Origin: Stomoxys calcitrans
Taxonomy: Eukaryota; Arthropoda; Insecta; Diptera; Muscidae
DNA length: 64,000 bases
Direction of reading: 5' to 3'
NCBI RefSeq assembly: GCF_963082655.1
Contig: NC_081552.1
Location: forward strand, 51,984,946-52,048,945
A program made the translations under genes and the position numbers. Positions within the stretch are counted from its first letter, which is position 1. Every line of letters begins with the position of its first letter. The notes under the pieces were generated by a model. That model worked only from the letters and a program-made list of their open reading frames with translations. It did no database searches and had not been told where the DNA came from. Of this stretch, positions 24,665 through 38,428 are shown in pieces.

Positions 24665-24975
24665 TGGTCTACCACTTTGCTGTCGCTGGCTAGAACAGAC
24701 GTCTCAGTCATTGTGTCCGTCACATGGAAGGTTGCAAGTAAATACTTTTGAGGATATTGGGGAAGAAGAAACTATAGAGTATCTGCTGTGTGGGTGTGCC
24801 GCAATGGCTGTCGGAAGAAATTTCACTTTCGATATCATTTCTTTGAGAACTTGTCTGGTTTAGCGGATGTGAACATTTGAAAGTTGTTAAGCTTTTTAAT
24901 GCAATCTGGATGGTTCAACGGCAGGGACTAGAAGGCATCGTCCTTCTTCTGTTGCTGAGATGTCACTATGGACGA
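24665..24975 (+). pseudogene. LINE pol C-terminal remnant, host of the SINE
   Basis: In shifted frames one reads EETIEYLLCGCAAMAVGR, a zinc-knuckle-like LC-x-C pattern seen near the C-terminus of R1/Jockey-type LINE pol, then FFENLSGLADVNI and an FNAIWMV stretch. A segment just upstream gives WSTTLLSLARTDVSV. Stops and at least two frameshifts make it a relic. Confidence 0.55.
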
Positions 24976-26712
24976 AAACGTCTAAAATAGTCTGATGGCA
25001 GACATAAACCTATTATTCTTAATGTTGAAAAAAAAAATTTTTTTTTTTGAGTGTAAACTCCAATTATGTTGTAGAAGTATGCAAGAATGAAAAAGTGATA
25101 TCTTGCAAAGTATTTCAAATATGCCCCTCAATGAACACCTTCATTTTAGGTTTTCACAAATTTCTTGTCTTGTGAATGAACAAACATTAGATGCTTATGT
25201 TGAAGTGTAACCAGGGACAGTAGCAGAAGCAGCAGCAGCTAAATGAAAACTACCCTTAACAAATTTATGTCAATTCATTAAAAATGTAAATTTTTTGGTT
25301 AGTTTTTCCTTTTTTTATCAACTCAAAAAATTGATAAAAAAAATAGAGGAAATTATGATTTTTTAACCCTGCTACTACCAACAAGTGCCTTACTTTCAAA
25401 TTTTGTTTTCTGCCTTTAAATATATTTTCAATGGGTTCCCAGACTTTTTTCTGGGCTGGCTGGCACTTAAGCATGACTTATGACTTGGATTTATTTCTTT
25501 GTCAGTTTTTACTCAATCGTTACGTTTTTTGTGGTCTTGCACACACAGAGGAAGCAATTAGACGGCTTTCACAGGGCTTGAATGATGTTGATGATGGTTT
25601 GAAATTCTCTTTTTTATGCCTTAGGCTTTCCATATGAGAAATTGTTGCTTTCTTTTGTTGCGATCTGTGAGGCCGGCCTGCTAGGTGCGGTATTTAGTTC
25701 ATGTTTAAGTCAATGACCGTTAGTCATAAAATGCCTTCACTTCCACCAAGTTTGATGAAATGAAATTTTGTTGTGATCTTGGTTAATGTCTTCCGACTGC
25801 TTGTCTTTGGAATTTTTTTATGCATTTGTTGCACTTCCATATATGATGATGGTGTGAAGGAGGGTGGTTTTCCTATCTTTATGATGTCTTTATGATTACC
25901 ATTACCAATGTGACATTGGAATGGGTATGCGGAAAACGGCAGGTGATGTGTCCTTCTCAATGTTACTTTCGAATGTTGTAGATATGATGGTTGTCACAAT
26001 AAAAGATGATAGCCGTATTGGAGATCGTTTGTTGATTAGCCAAAGAATCTAATCGATTATGTGGTCTACAATCAAAAATCAGATAAGAAGAAGATATTAC
26101 AAGTTAAGATGTGTAATCAATTATTTTAATACAAAAAAATCTCACTCTTTAAAAAGTGCAGTTTTATATAAATAATGTATTCGAAAGTTGAAAAAAAAAA
26201 ATAATAAATTGATCCACCCTTTCAAATGTAGACTAGCAAATTTTTTTATATTATGGACACAAGTGAAGGGAAGCTTAACAACTTTTACTAATTTCCCCTA
26301 AATCTTAAGTCGTTGGTTATTTTGTCATTAGAATCCATAATTTCTTAATTTTTTTATTCATTCAGAACAACAAACAAATTAAAATTCTCCACTGAATCGA
26401 ATCTTGTTTTTCTTTTGCAGGTTAAACTGGTGGCTACGTGATTGTGATCACTGATAAATATGGTCTGCTTATTATAAGAATATTTAGCAGCAGGTCACAT
26501 TTCTGCTACAACGGAATAGTTTTATGGCATCAACAGTATCACCAAAGCTGTCATTAAAGTAATTGATAAGTAAACACAATTAGGAATTATAAAAAGTGAA
26601 CAAATTAATTTAAAAAAATAAAGAACACTAAGAAACAAACAAATTAAAAAAATAACAACTTAACAAAAAAATTAAAAAAAAACAACAAAACATAAACAAA
26701 TTAAGAAAATAA
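24976..26712. other. Unique-looking sequence with a candidate 5' UTR exon
   Basis: No repeat family recognised. Contains AT-rich runs and one strong acceptor-like site at 26420 (separate entry). Reading frames of 60-80 codons here have no recognisable motif. Confidence 0.5.
26421..26712 (+). other. Candidate non-coding exon (splice acceptor then A-rich leader)
   Basis: tgtttttcttttgcag ending at 26420 is a textbook pyrimidine-rich acceptor. What follows becomes an A-rich, ATG-poor leader-like sequence, similar in feel to the leader before the comm-like ATG. A possible donor is aaagtaatt near 26556. Could be an upstream 5' UTR exon; no direct evidence of transcription. Confidence 0.2.
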
Positions 26713-27709
26713 AAGTAAAATCGTGCTAAGTTCGGCCGTGTCGAATCTTTCCGCATTTGTCAAGTTCTTTGTCCGGTATCTCTTTATAGGGATAACGGAT
26801 ACAATTTTCCATCCCATTAAAGCTAAATCAGGTTATGGACCGATTTGGGCCATACTTCGTTTGGATGTTAGTGACCATAGTGAAAGTCATTTAGCAAAAT
26901 TTCAGCAAAATCGAATAAGAAATGAGGCCACCGTTGACGCCGAACGCCTGGGTCCGAATCTTGTCTGCCGAAATTTGTGAGGTACTTTGCCATGTAAAAA
27001 CTTTTCTCCAAAAAGTGTCGCTCTGCGGCACGCCGTTCGGACTCGGCTATGAAAGGAACCCCCTATCATTAAGCATTAACTTGAATCGGACAGCACTCAG
27101 TGATATGTGAAAAGTTTCATGGGCAAATTTGCATATCAGATTATGGACCGGTTCAGACCAGTTTTGGGGGCACGTATATTGAAGGTCAAGAAGAAGTCAT
27201 TTTAGAAAATTTCAGCCAAATCATATAAGAATTTCTCCCTCTAGAGGCACAAGAAATCAAATCAGAATATTGATTTATATGGAAGCTATATCAGGTTGTA
27301 AACCGATTTATACCATACTCAGCATAATTATTGGAAGACAAATCAAAATCAAATCAACGCAAAATTTCAGCCAAATCGGATAATTGCGCCCTCCAGAGGC
27401 TCAAGAAATCAAAATCCGAGATCGGTTTATATTACAGATATACCAAAACATAAACCAATTAACAAACCAATCAACATTAATAAGAAGTATTTGAGAAAAA
27501 AGCACCTAATTTAACTCTTTCGAAAGTTAGCGTGCTTTCAACTGACAGAATGACGGACGGACAGACATGGCTTAATCGGCTTCAAAACTAATCGAATTTC
27601 AAGACGATCAAGAACATATATACTTTGTTAGATCTCAGATCTATATTTCGATGTGTTACAAACGGAAAGACAAAATAAGTATACCCCCCATCCTTGTGGT
27701 GGGTATAAA
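26713..27709 (-). mobile_element. DINE-1-like element, subfamily A, with internal SINE
   Basis: Left end aagtaaaatcgtgctaagtt with a worn hairpin (cggccgtgtcgaa), units, microsatellite remnant (gacggacggacagacatgg), core and ccccccatccttgtggtggg. A SINE copy occupies 26924-27135 within a unit. Confidence 0.85.
26924..27135 (+). mobile_element. SINE, internally deleted
   Basis: Opens with gaggccaccg and then jumps to ttgacgccgaacgcctgg, so the A box is deleted. The B box is altered (ggtccgaatct). The body continues to gggcaaatttgcat. Likely transcriptionally dead. Confidence 0.85.
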
Positions 27710-28981
27710 AATAGACCGATCTAAACCATATACGACACGGATGTCGAAAAGCCTAATTTAGGTCACTGTCTCAAATTTTAGCGAAATCAGATTATAAAGG
27801 TGCCTTTTATGGTCCAAAGACTTTGTATGGAGAGATCGGTCTATATGGCAGCTGTATCGAAATTTGGACCGATCTGGGCCAAATTGAAGAGGGATGTCGA
27901 AGAGCCTAACACAACTCACTATCACAAATTTCGGTGAAATCGGAAAATAAATGCGTCATTTTGTGGGCTCAAAACCCTAAATCGAGATATCGGTCTCTAT
28001 GGCAGCTAGGCCAACATTTGCAGGGCCTTACACAACTCACTGTCCCAAATTTCGGCGAAATCGATCATAAATGCGCCTTTTATGGTCGCAAGACCTTAAA
28101 TCGAGAGATCGGTCTATATGGCAGCTATATCTAAATCTGGACCGATCTGGGTCAAATTGAAGAAGGATGTCGAAGGGCCTAACACAACTCACTGTCCTAA
28201 ATTTTATGGGCACAAGAGCTTAAATCGAGAGGTCGGTCAATATGGCAGCTATATTCAAGTCTGGACCGACCTGGGCCAAATTTAGGAAGAATGTCCAAGA
28301 GCCTAAAACAATAAACTGCCCCAAATTTTGGCAAAATCGGACAATAAATGTGTCATTGATGGGCGCAAGACCTTAAATCGAGAGATAGGTCTATATGGCT
28401 TATATGGGAGCTATATCAGGTTATAGACGGATTTGAACCGTACCTGTCGCAGTTGTTGAAAGTCGCAACGGAACACTACACACACAATTTAAGAAAAATC
28501 AGACCAAAATTTCGGCTTATAAGGGCTCAAGAAGTCAAATCAGAAAATCGTTTTATATGGGAGCAATATCATGTTATTGACCGATTTGGACCGTACTCAG
28601 CACAGTTGAAATCAATCCAAAACACTGCATGGAAAATTTCTACCAAATCGGTCAAAAATTGCGGCTTATAGGGGCTCAAGAAATCAAATCGGTGTATATG
28701 GGTGCTATATCCAAATCTGATCCGCTGTATCCCATTTGCAATACCCAACGACCTACATCAATATTAAGTATCTGTGCAAATTGTCAAGCGGCTAGCTATA
28801 CGCGTTCGAACGCTATCGTTCGACAGACGGACGGGTGGACTGATGAACGGACATGGCTAAATCAATTCAGAACGTCTAGACGATAAAGAAAATGCATTCT
28901 TTATGGAGTTTTAGACGAACTTTCCGAGTTATTACAAACTGAATGACTACATTAGTATACCCACATATAATGGTGGTGGGT
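27710..28981 (-). mobile_element. Composite DINE-1-like element: B units joined to C units
   Basis: 27710-28400 holds about five B units (cacaactcactgtcccaaat); 28405-28800 holds C units (cgcagttgttgaaagtcgc), then microsatellite (gacagacggacgg), core and atggtggtgggtat. The 3' hairpin end is absent. The switch between unit types inside one apparent element suggests recombination between subfamilies or a nested insertion. Confidence 0.65.
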
Positions 28982-31900
28982 ATTGAATTGAATTGAATTG
29001 AATTGAATTGAATTGAATTGAATTGAATTGAATTGAATTGAATTGAATTGAATTGAATTGAATTGAATTGAATTGAATTGAATTGAATTGAATTGAATTG
29101 AATTGAATTGAATTGAATTGAATTGAATTGAATTGAATTGAATTGAATTGAATTGAATTGAATTGAATTGAATTGAATTGAATTGAATTGAATTGAATTG
29201 AATTGAATTGAATTGAATTGAATTGAATTGAATTGAATTGAATTGAATTGAATTGAATTGAATTGAATTGAATTGAATTGAATTGAATTGAATTGAATTG
29301 AATTGAATTGAATTGAATTGAATTGAATTGAATTGAATTGAATTGAATTGAATTGAATTGAATTGAATTGAATTGAATTGAATTGAATTGAATTGAATTG
29401 AATTGAATTGAATTGAATTGAATTGAATTGAATTGAATTGAATTGAATTGAATTGAATTGAATTGAATTGAATTGAATTGAATTGAATTGAATTGAATTG
29501 AATTGAATTGAATTGAATTGAATTGAATTGAATTGAATTGAATTGAATTGAATTGAATTGAATTGAATTGAATTGAATTGAATTGAATTGAATTGAATTG
29601 AATTGAATTGAATTGAATTGAATTGAATTGAATTGAATTGAATTGAATTGAATTGAATTGAATTGAATTGAATTGAATTGAATTGAATTGAATTGAATTG
29701 AATTGAATTGAATTGAATTGAATTGAATTGAATTGAATTGAATTGAATTGAATTGAATTGAATTGAATTGAATTGAATTGAATTGAATTGAATTGAATTG
29801 AATTGAATTGAATTGAATTGAATTGAATTGAATTGAATTGAATTGAATTGAATTGAATTGAATTGAATTGAATTGAATTGAATTGAATTGAATTGAATTG
29901 AATTGAATTGAATTGAATTGAATTGAATTGAATTGAATTGAATTGAATTGAATTGAATTGAATTGAATTGAATTGAATTGAATTGAATTGAATTGAATTG
30001 AATTGAATTGAATTGAATTGAATTGAATTGAATTGAATTGAATTGAATTGAATTGAATTGAATTGAATTGAATTGAATTGAATTGAATTGAATTGAATTG
30101 AATTGAATTGAATTGAATTGAATTGAATTGAATTGAATTGAATTGAATTGAATTGAATTGAATTGAATTGAATTGAATTGAATTGAATTGAATTGAATTG
30201 AATTGAATTGAATTGAATTGAATTGAATTGAATTGAATTGAATTGAATTGAATTGAATTGAATTGAATTGAATTGAATTGAATTGAATTGAATTGAATTG
30301 AATTGAATTGAATTGAATTGAATTGAATTGAATTGAATTGAATTGAATTGAATTGAATTGAATTGAATTGAATTGAATTGAATTGAATTGAATTGAATTG
30401 AATTGAATTGAATTGAATTGAATTGAATTGAATTGAATTGAATTGAATTGAATTGAATTGAATTGAATTGAATTGAATTGAATTGAATTGAATTGAATTG
30501 AATTGAATTGAATTGAATTGAATTGAATTGAATTGAATTGAATTGAATTGAATTGAATTGAATTGAATTGAATTGAATTGAATTGAATTGAATTGAATTG
30601 AATTGAATTGAATTGAATTGAATTGAATTGAATTGAATTGAATTGAATTGAATTGAATTGAATTGAATTGAATTGAATTGAATTGAATTGAATTGAATTG
30701 AATTGAATTGAATTGAATTGAATTGAATTGAATTGAATTGAATTGAATTGAATTGAATTGAATTGAATTGAATTGAATTGAATTGAATTGAATTGAATTG
30801 AATTGAATTGAATTGAATTGAATTGAATTGAATTGAATTGAATTGAATTGAATTGAATTGAATTGAATTGAATTGAATTGAATTGAATTGAATTGAATTG
30901 AATTGAATTGAATTGAATTGAATTGAATTGAATTGAATTGAATTGAATTGAATTGAATTGAATTGAATTGAATTGAATTGAATTGAATTGAATTGAATTG
31001 AATTGAATTGAATTGAATTGAATTGAATTGAATTGAATTGAATTGAATTGAATTGAATTGAATTGAATTGAATTGAATTGAATTGAATTGAATTGAATTG
31101 AATTGAATTGAATTGAATTGAATTGAATTGAATTGAATTGAATTGAATTGAATTGAATTGAATTGAATTGAATTGAATTGAATTGAATTGAATTGAATTG
31201 AATTGAATTGAATTGAATTGAATTGAATTGAATTGAATTGAATTGAATTGAATTGAATTGAATTGAATTGAATTGAATTGAATTGAATTGAATTGAATTG
31301 AATTGAATTGAATTGAATTGAATTGAATTGAATTGAATTGAATTGAATTGAATTGAATTGAATTGAATTGAATTGAATTGAATTGAATTGAATTGAATTG
31401 AATTGAATTGAATTGAATTGAATTGAATTGAATTGAATTGAATTGAATTGAATTGAATTGAATTGAATTGAATTGAATTGAATTGAATTGAATTGAATTG
31501 AATTGAATTGAATTGAATTGAATTGAATTGAATTGAATTGAATTGAATTGAATTGAATTGAATTGAATTGAATTGAATTGAATTGAATTGAATTGAATTG
31601 AATTGAATTGAATTGAATTGAATTGAATTGAATTGAATTGAATTGAATTGAATTGAATTGAATTGAATTGAATTGAATTGAATTGAATTGAATTGAATTG
31701 AATTGAATTGAATTGAATTGAATTGAATTGAATTGAATTGAATTGAATTGAATTGAATTGAATTGAATTGAATTGAATTGAATTGAATTGAATTGAATTG
31801 AATTGAATTGAATTGAATTGAATTGAATTGAATTGAATTGAATTGAATTGAATTGAATTGAATTGAATTGAATTGAATTGAATTGAATTGAATTGAATTG

Positions 31901-34900
31901 AATTGAATTGAATTGAATTGAATTGAATTGAATTGAATTGAATTGAATTGAATTGAATTGAATTGAATTGAATTGAATTGAATTGAATTGAATTGAATTG
32001 AATTGAATTGAATTGAATTGAATTGAATTGAATTGAATTGAATTGAATTGAATTGAATTGAATTGAATTGAATTGAATTGAATTGAATTGAATTGAATTG
32101 AATTGAATTGAATTGAATTGAATTGAATTGAATTGAATTGAATTGAATTGAATTGAATTGAATTGAATTGAATTGAATTGAATTGAATTGAATTGAATTG
32201 AATTGAATTGAATTGAATTGAATTGAATTGAATTGAATTGAATTGAATTGAATTGAATTGAATTGAATTGAATTGAATTGAATTGAATTGAATTGAATTG
32301 AATTGAATTGAATTGAATTGAATTGAATTGAATTGAATTGAATTGAATTGAATTGAATTGAATTGAATTGAATTGAATTGAATTGAATTGAATTGAATTG
32401 AATTGAATTGAATTGAATTGAATTGAATTGAATTGAATTGAATTGAATTGAATTGAATTGAATTGAATTGAATTGAATTGAATTGAATTGAATTGAATTG
32501 AATTGAATTGAATTGAATTGAATTGAATTGAATTGAATTGAATTGAATTGAATTGAATTGAATTGAATTGAATTGAATTGAATTGAATTGAATTGAATTG
32601 AATTGAATTGAATTGAATTGAATTGAATTGAATTGAATTGAATTGAATTGAATTGAATTGAATTGAATTGAATTGAATTGAATTGAATTGAATTGAATTG
32701 AATTGAATTGAATTGAATTGAATTGAATTGAATTGAATTGAATTGAATTGAATTGAATTGAATTGAATTGAATTGAATTGAATTGAATTGAATTGAATTG
32801 AATTGAATTGAATTGAATTGAATTGAATTGAATTGAATTGAATTGAATTGAATTGAATTGAATTGAATTGAATTGAATTGAATTGAATTGAATTGAATTG
32901 AATTGAATTGAATTGAATTGAATTGAATTGAATTGAATTGAATTGAATTGAATTGAATTGAATTGAATTGAATTGAATTGAATTGAATTGAATTGAATTG
33001 AATTGAATTGAATTGAATTGAATTGAATTGAATTGAATTGAATTGAATTGAATTGAATTGAATTGAATTGAATTGAATTGAATTGAATTGAATTGAATTG
33101 AATTGAATTGAATTGAATTGAATTGAATTGAATTGAATTGAATTGAATTGAATTGAATTGAATTGAATTGAATTGAATTGAATTGAATTGAATTGAATTG
33201 AATTGAATTGAATTGAATTGAATTGAATTGAATTGAATTGAATTGAATTGAATTGAATTGAATTGAATTGAATTGAATTGAATTGAATTGAATTGAATTG
33301 AATTGAATTGAATTGAATTGAATTGAATTGAATTGAATTGAATTGAATTGAATTGAATTGAATTGAATTGAATTGAATTGAATTGAATTGAATTGAATTG
33401 AATTGAATTGAATTGAATTGAATTGAATTGAATTGAATTGAATTGAATTGAATTGAATTGAATTGAATTGAATTGAATTGAATTGAATTGAATTGAATTG
33501 AATTGAATTGAATTGAATTGAATTGAATTGAATTGAATTGAATTGAATTGAATTGAATTGAATTGAATTGAATTGAATTGAATTGAATTGAATTGAATTG
33601 AATTGAATTGAATTGAATTGAATTGAATTGAATTGAATTGAATTGAATTGAATTGAATTGAATTGAATTGAATTGAATTGAATTGAATTGAATTGAATTG
33701 AATTGAATTGAATTGAATTGAATTGAATTGAATTGAATTGAATTGAATTGAATTGAATTGAATTGAATTGAATTGAATTGAATTGAATTGAATTGAATTG
33801 AATTGAATTGAATTGAATTGAATTGAATTGAATTGAATTGAATTGAATTGAATTGAATTGAATTGAATTGAATTGAATTGAATTGAATTGAATTGAATTG
33901 AATTGAATTGAATTGAATTGAATTGAATTGAATTGAATTGAATTGAATTGAATTGAATTGAATTGAATTGAATTGAATTGAATTGAATTGAATTGAATTG
34001 AATTGAATTGAATTGAATTGAATTGAATTGAATTGAATTGAATTGAATTGAATTGAATTGAATTGAATTGAATTGAATTGAATTGAATTGAATTGAATTG
34101 AATTGAATTGAATTGAATTGAATTGAATTGAATTGAATTGAATTGAATTGAATTGAATTGAATTGAATTGAATTGAATTGAATTGAATTGAATTGAATTG
34201 AATTGAATTGAATTGAATTGAATTGAATTGAATTGAATTGAATTGAATTGAATTGAATTGAATTGAATTGAATTGAATTGAATTGAATTGAATTGAATTG
34301 AATTGAATTGAATTGAATTGAATTGAATTGAATTGAATTGAATTGAATTGAATTGAATTGAATTGAATTGAATTGAATTGAATTGAATTGAATTGAATTG
34401 AATTGAATTGAATTGAATTGAATTGAATTGAATTGAATTGAATTGAATTGAATTGAATTGAATTGAATTGAATTGAATTGAATTGAATTGAATTGAATTG
34501 AATTGAATTGAATTGAATTGAATTGAATTGAATTGAATTGAATTGAATTGAATTGAATTGAATTGAATTGAATTGAATTGAATTGAATTGAATTGAATTG
34601 AATTGAATTGAATTGAATTGAATTGAATTGAATTGAATTGAATTGAATTGAATTGAATTGAATTGAATTGAATTGAATTGAATTGAATTGAATTGAATTG
34701 AATTGAATTGAATTGAATTGAATTGAATTGAATTGAATTGAATTGAATTGAATTGAATTGAATTGAATTGAATTGAATTGAATTGAATTGAATTGAATTG
34801 AATTGAATTGAATTGAATTGAATTGAATTGAATTGAATTGAATTGAATTGAATTGAATTGAATTGAATTGAATTGAATTGAATTGAATTGAATTGAATTG

Positions 34901-35050
34901 AATTGAATTGAATTGAATTGAATTGAATTGAATTGAATTGAATTGAATTGAATTGAATTGAATTGAATTGAATTGAATTGAATTGAATTGAATTGAATTG
35001 AATTGAATTGAATTGAATTGAATTGAGTTGAATTGAATTGAATTGAATTG
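28982..35050. repeat. AATTG pentanucleotide satellite array (about 6.07 kb)
   Basis: About 1213 head-to-tail copies of aattg, with the only deviation I can see an A to G change at 35027. The array starts inside the terminal gtgggtat of a DINE element and ends at a TTTTA-rich stretch. AATTG on both strands gives one methionine-less frame set with stops, so no protein. Confidence 0.99.
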
Positions 35051-35140
35051 ATTTTTTTTTTATTTTATTTTATTTGTTTATTTTATTTTATTTTCTTTTT
35101 TATTTTATTTTATTTTATTTTGTTTAATTTATGTATATTA
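35051..35140. repeat. Degenerate TTTTA pentanucleotide tract
   Basis: Runs of attttattttattttattt with interruptions (tttgttta, ttttcttttt) abut the AATTG array. Complementary in type to the AAAAT array at 47881-48301. Confidence 0.9.
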
Positions 35141-35860
35141 TTTTTTCCATTTCCTTTGCTTTCACACTTAAATTCTGATGTGATCTCCATCTTCCAATTT
35201 CGGCCTCCTAACATTTATCTTTGAAATTTAATAGTCATAACAAGGCTGAGAAATTACCTTCGAATATCCACATTGTAGGGAAACTGAATATGTCAATCAT
35301 ATGCTGGTTATATCTAATCCATTTATTGATCCAAACATGTCAACATAATCTCCACATTCCATGAATACCCTTCGTTGCATGATGATCAAAGACCTAAAGA
35401 TTATGCGACAAAAATTTTCAATGTTCCATACAGTATTAGGCAGATCCTCCTCTTTATATCTCCTCTCGTCATAGAAAGAGCAACTCCCAAAAGATTAAAT
35501 CCGTTTACAATTTCATCCCCGTCTCACAAAACGTAGTCATGTGGAACGGATTGCGATTGTTATGCAGATAATGACGATGTCACATGATCATATAATGAGC
35601 AAGAACAGGTAATGGAAAGGATGACAAAATGGATTGTTTTTGTAAAGAAGATGGTTGGAAAGGGGTCGTATTCAGCTTGGCGTAAGGAAATGTTAGAGAT
35701 GCCGACTTTAAGGCAAAAAATTGCAAATTAATGGATATTTCTTAAAATTTGGGGAGAAGGGAAGAAAAAAAAATATACGAAAAAAAATTTTGGAAATAAA
35801 GTTTTGAGAAATAACCTCATAGACATGACTTTAATCTTCTTATATAAAAAAATCAATTTG
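35141..35860. other. Unique-looking sequence
   Basis: No repeat or gene recognised. AT-rich, with scattered short frames only. Confidence 0.4.
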
Positions 35861-37680
35861 TGTTTGTAGATTTTTTTTGTTTGTTTGTATGTTTGTGTGT
35901 TCCCTATAGACTCAGAAACGGCTGGACCGATTTTCTTGAAATTTTCAAAGATGGAGCATAATAATCCCGTGGTAAAAATAGGGTACTACATTTTTTGATA
36001 TCTGAAGTGGGGCAGACCCTCCCCCTTACCCTAATTTTCACAAACACCAGATCTCGGAGATGGGTGATGCGATTTAAGCGAAATTTTGTGTGCTCTCATA
36101 TAGTATCCTACAAAAAAACTTACCAAACATATATTTAGGCCAATCACGACAATATGGGACTCAAATGAAAGGTACTTAGGATGAGAAAACGTATCTGACA
36201 TCTAATTGTCGGACCAAGTGTTAGGGGGACCACCTCAACACCCAAAACACCCCTAAATCGGACATGTTTACCGACCATGGCAATATGGGGCTCAAATAAA
36301 AGGTATTTGCGAGTAGAATACGAATCTGATATCCAAAAGTGGGACCACGTTTCTGGGGGTCCAACCCTTCCCCAAACCCCCCCCCCCCCCCAAACAGGAC
36401 TTGTTTACTGACCATGGGAATATGGGGCTTAAATAAAAAGTATTTGAGTGTAGAATTCGAATCTGATATCCAAATATGAGACCAAGTGTTTGTGGGGCCG
36501 CCTCTCCCCAAAAACGGACACATTTACGACCATAGCCACTTGGGGCTCAAATGAAAAGTCTTTGGGAGTAAAGCACAAATCTATGGGGCCACCCCACCCC
36601 CAAAACACCACCCAACCCACAAAACACTCCTTAATCGGACATATTTACCCATCATGGCAATATGGGACTCAAATGAAAGGTATTTGCGAGTAAAATACGA
36701 ATCTGATATCCAAATGTGGGACCACGTTTCTGGGGGTGGACCCCTTTCCCCTTTCAAATACCTTTAATAAAAGGTATTTGACTGTATAATTATAATCTGA
36801 TTTCCAATTTTGGGGCCAAGAATTAGAATCTGATATCCAAATATGACTTTTGCAATAAGGAGTTTAAATGAGATTAGAAAACGAATTTGATATCCAATGA
36901 TTATGGGCAATGGCAATATGGGGTTCAAATAAATTATATATAGATGTATGAGAATAGAGCACGTTGCTGATATATTTTCCGGGCTTAGTGTTTGGACGAC
37001 CACCCCAATCCCCAAAACACCCCTAAATCGGCCATATATACAGACGATGTCAATATGGAGCTTAAATGAAAGATATTGGGGGGTAGAGCAAGATTGATAC
37101 CCACTTTCGAGACCAATTTTCTGGGGGTCAACCCCTTTCCCAAAATACCCCACAAACAGAAATTTTTTAGTGACCATCGCAAAATGGGGCTCAAATAAAG
37201 GTAGTAGAATACGAATTTAATATCCAAATGTAGGACCATATATTTAGGGCATCACCCCTTCCCCAAAACACCCCGCAAAGGTTAATAATTTTTCAACCAT
37301 GCCAATATGTGGTATTTAAAATTAACGAATTTGATAACTTATTTTGGGCCATTTGTTTGGGGGACGCCTCATCGTGTAAACTCCCCTAAACCAATGGCAA
37401 TATGGGGTTTAAATAAATGGTATTTGAAAGAAGAGCACGATGCTGATATTTTTTCATGGCCAAGTGCCTGGGGACCACCTCACCCCCGAAAACACCCCTA
37501 AATCAGATATCATAAGAGTATCGGGCTGAAATAAAGTATTTTAAGAATGGAGTACACCTTACATCCAAACTTAAATTTGTAGACCAATCAAGATTATATG
37601 GGATTCAGATTAAGGCACTTATATTGTTAAACTGTTTGTCGAGCGATGTATTATTTTCGTAGCATGTTAATTGATTTATT
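35861..37680 (-). mobile_element. Family E tandem-unit element, long copy
   Basis: Head gtttgtgtgttccctatag, actcagaaacggctggacc and ccagatctcggagatggg, then about fourteen 110-bp units, then the tail seen also at 43560 (aaggcacttatattgttaaa; gcgatgtattattttcgtag). Includes a C14-like run near 36380. No protein recognised. Confidence 0.78.
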
Positions 37681-37739
37681 TAATTTGGATACATAAATAA
37701 ATGTACTCCGCCATACCCCCGAAATAATGACGAATCGTT

Positions 37740-37880
37740 CAGAGTGATAGGAGAAGATGCAAACCTTAACGTCAAGGTGGCCGCCATTTTTAACTCATCG
37801 ATAAGGGGCCTTCTTTTCCAAGTCCAAACGACGTGCTGTTGGACAATACTTTTTTGTCCTAATGTTTTACATGCTTTAAT
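37740..37880 (-). mobile_element. Decayed SINE relic
   Basis: cgataaggggccttctttt, tccaaacgacgtgctg and gttttacatgc follow, in order, the reverse complement of the SINE body (cgttcggactcgg, tgccatgtaaaac). Heavily diverged and without a tRNA-like head. Confidence 0.5.
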
Positions 37881-38351
37881 TACTATGAACTGTTCTTACC
37901 GCACCAAATATATGGGCCGACAAATTAGTTCTTTAGTACAGAAAATCGTTTAATATGGCAATGTGATTTGATTTAAAAAAGACTAAATTATGACTATTTA
38001 ATAGGTAGCTATATAGTTATTTATAGACAACTACCACATGATGATCAATGTTATTGTCGTTAAGCTACTCCAAGCGAGTAGCACTAACATTAAAAGTGGT
38101 GTCATCTATTGGCTGTTTGCAATTGGATCAAATGAATGGACACGCCAATATGCAGCATTTAACTTTGTTATGGCACCCTATCGGTTCTTAAGATAAAGAT
38201 AAATAAACTATATGAATTTCGTTGCGGTCGTTTGTGGTATTATTTTTTAACTTTCCCACCCTAAGACGGACCAAAATAATAGGTGTTTCAGGTAGTTTAG
38301 GTGACTATCTTTGCCATAGCTAAAAATTTATTTTGTAAAGTACGAATATCT
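37881..38351. other. No feature recognised
   Basis: AT-rich sequence without a recognisable repeat family, coding frame or clear regulatory motif. Confidence 0.4.
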
Positions 38352-38428
38352 CAAGAAGTCAAGATCCAAGATCGGTTTATATGACAGCTATATCAGGTAT
38401 ATGAACCGATTTAAACCGTACTATGCAC

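Noticed and set aside
28982..35050. A telomere
   Set aside because: Insect telomeric repeat is TTAGG and higher flies lack it; AATTG is inside a gene-bearing region.
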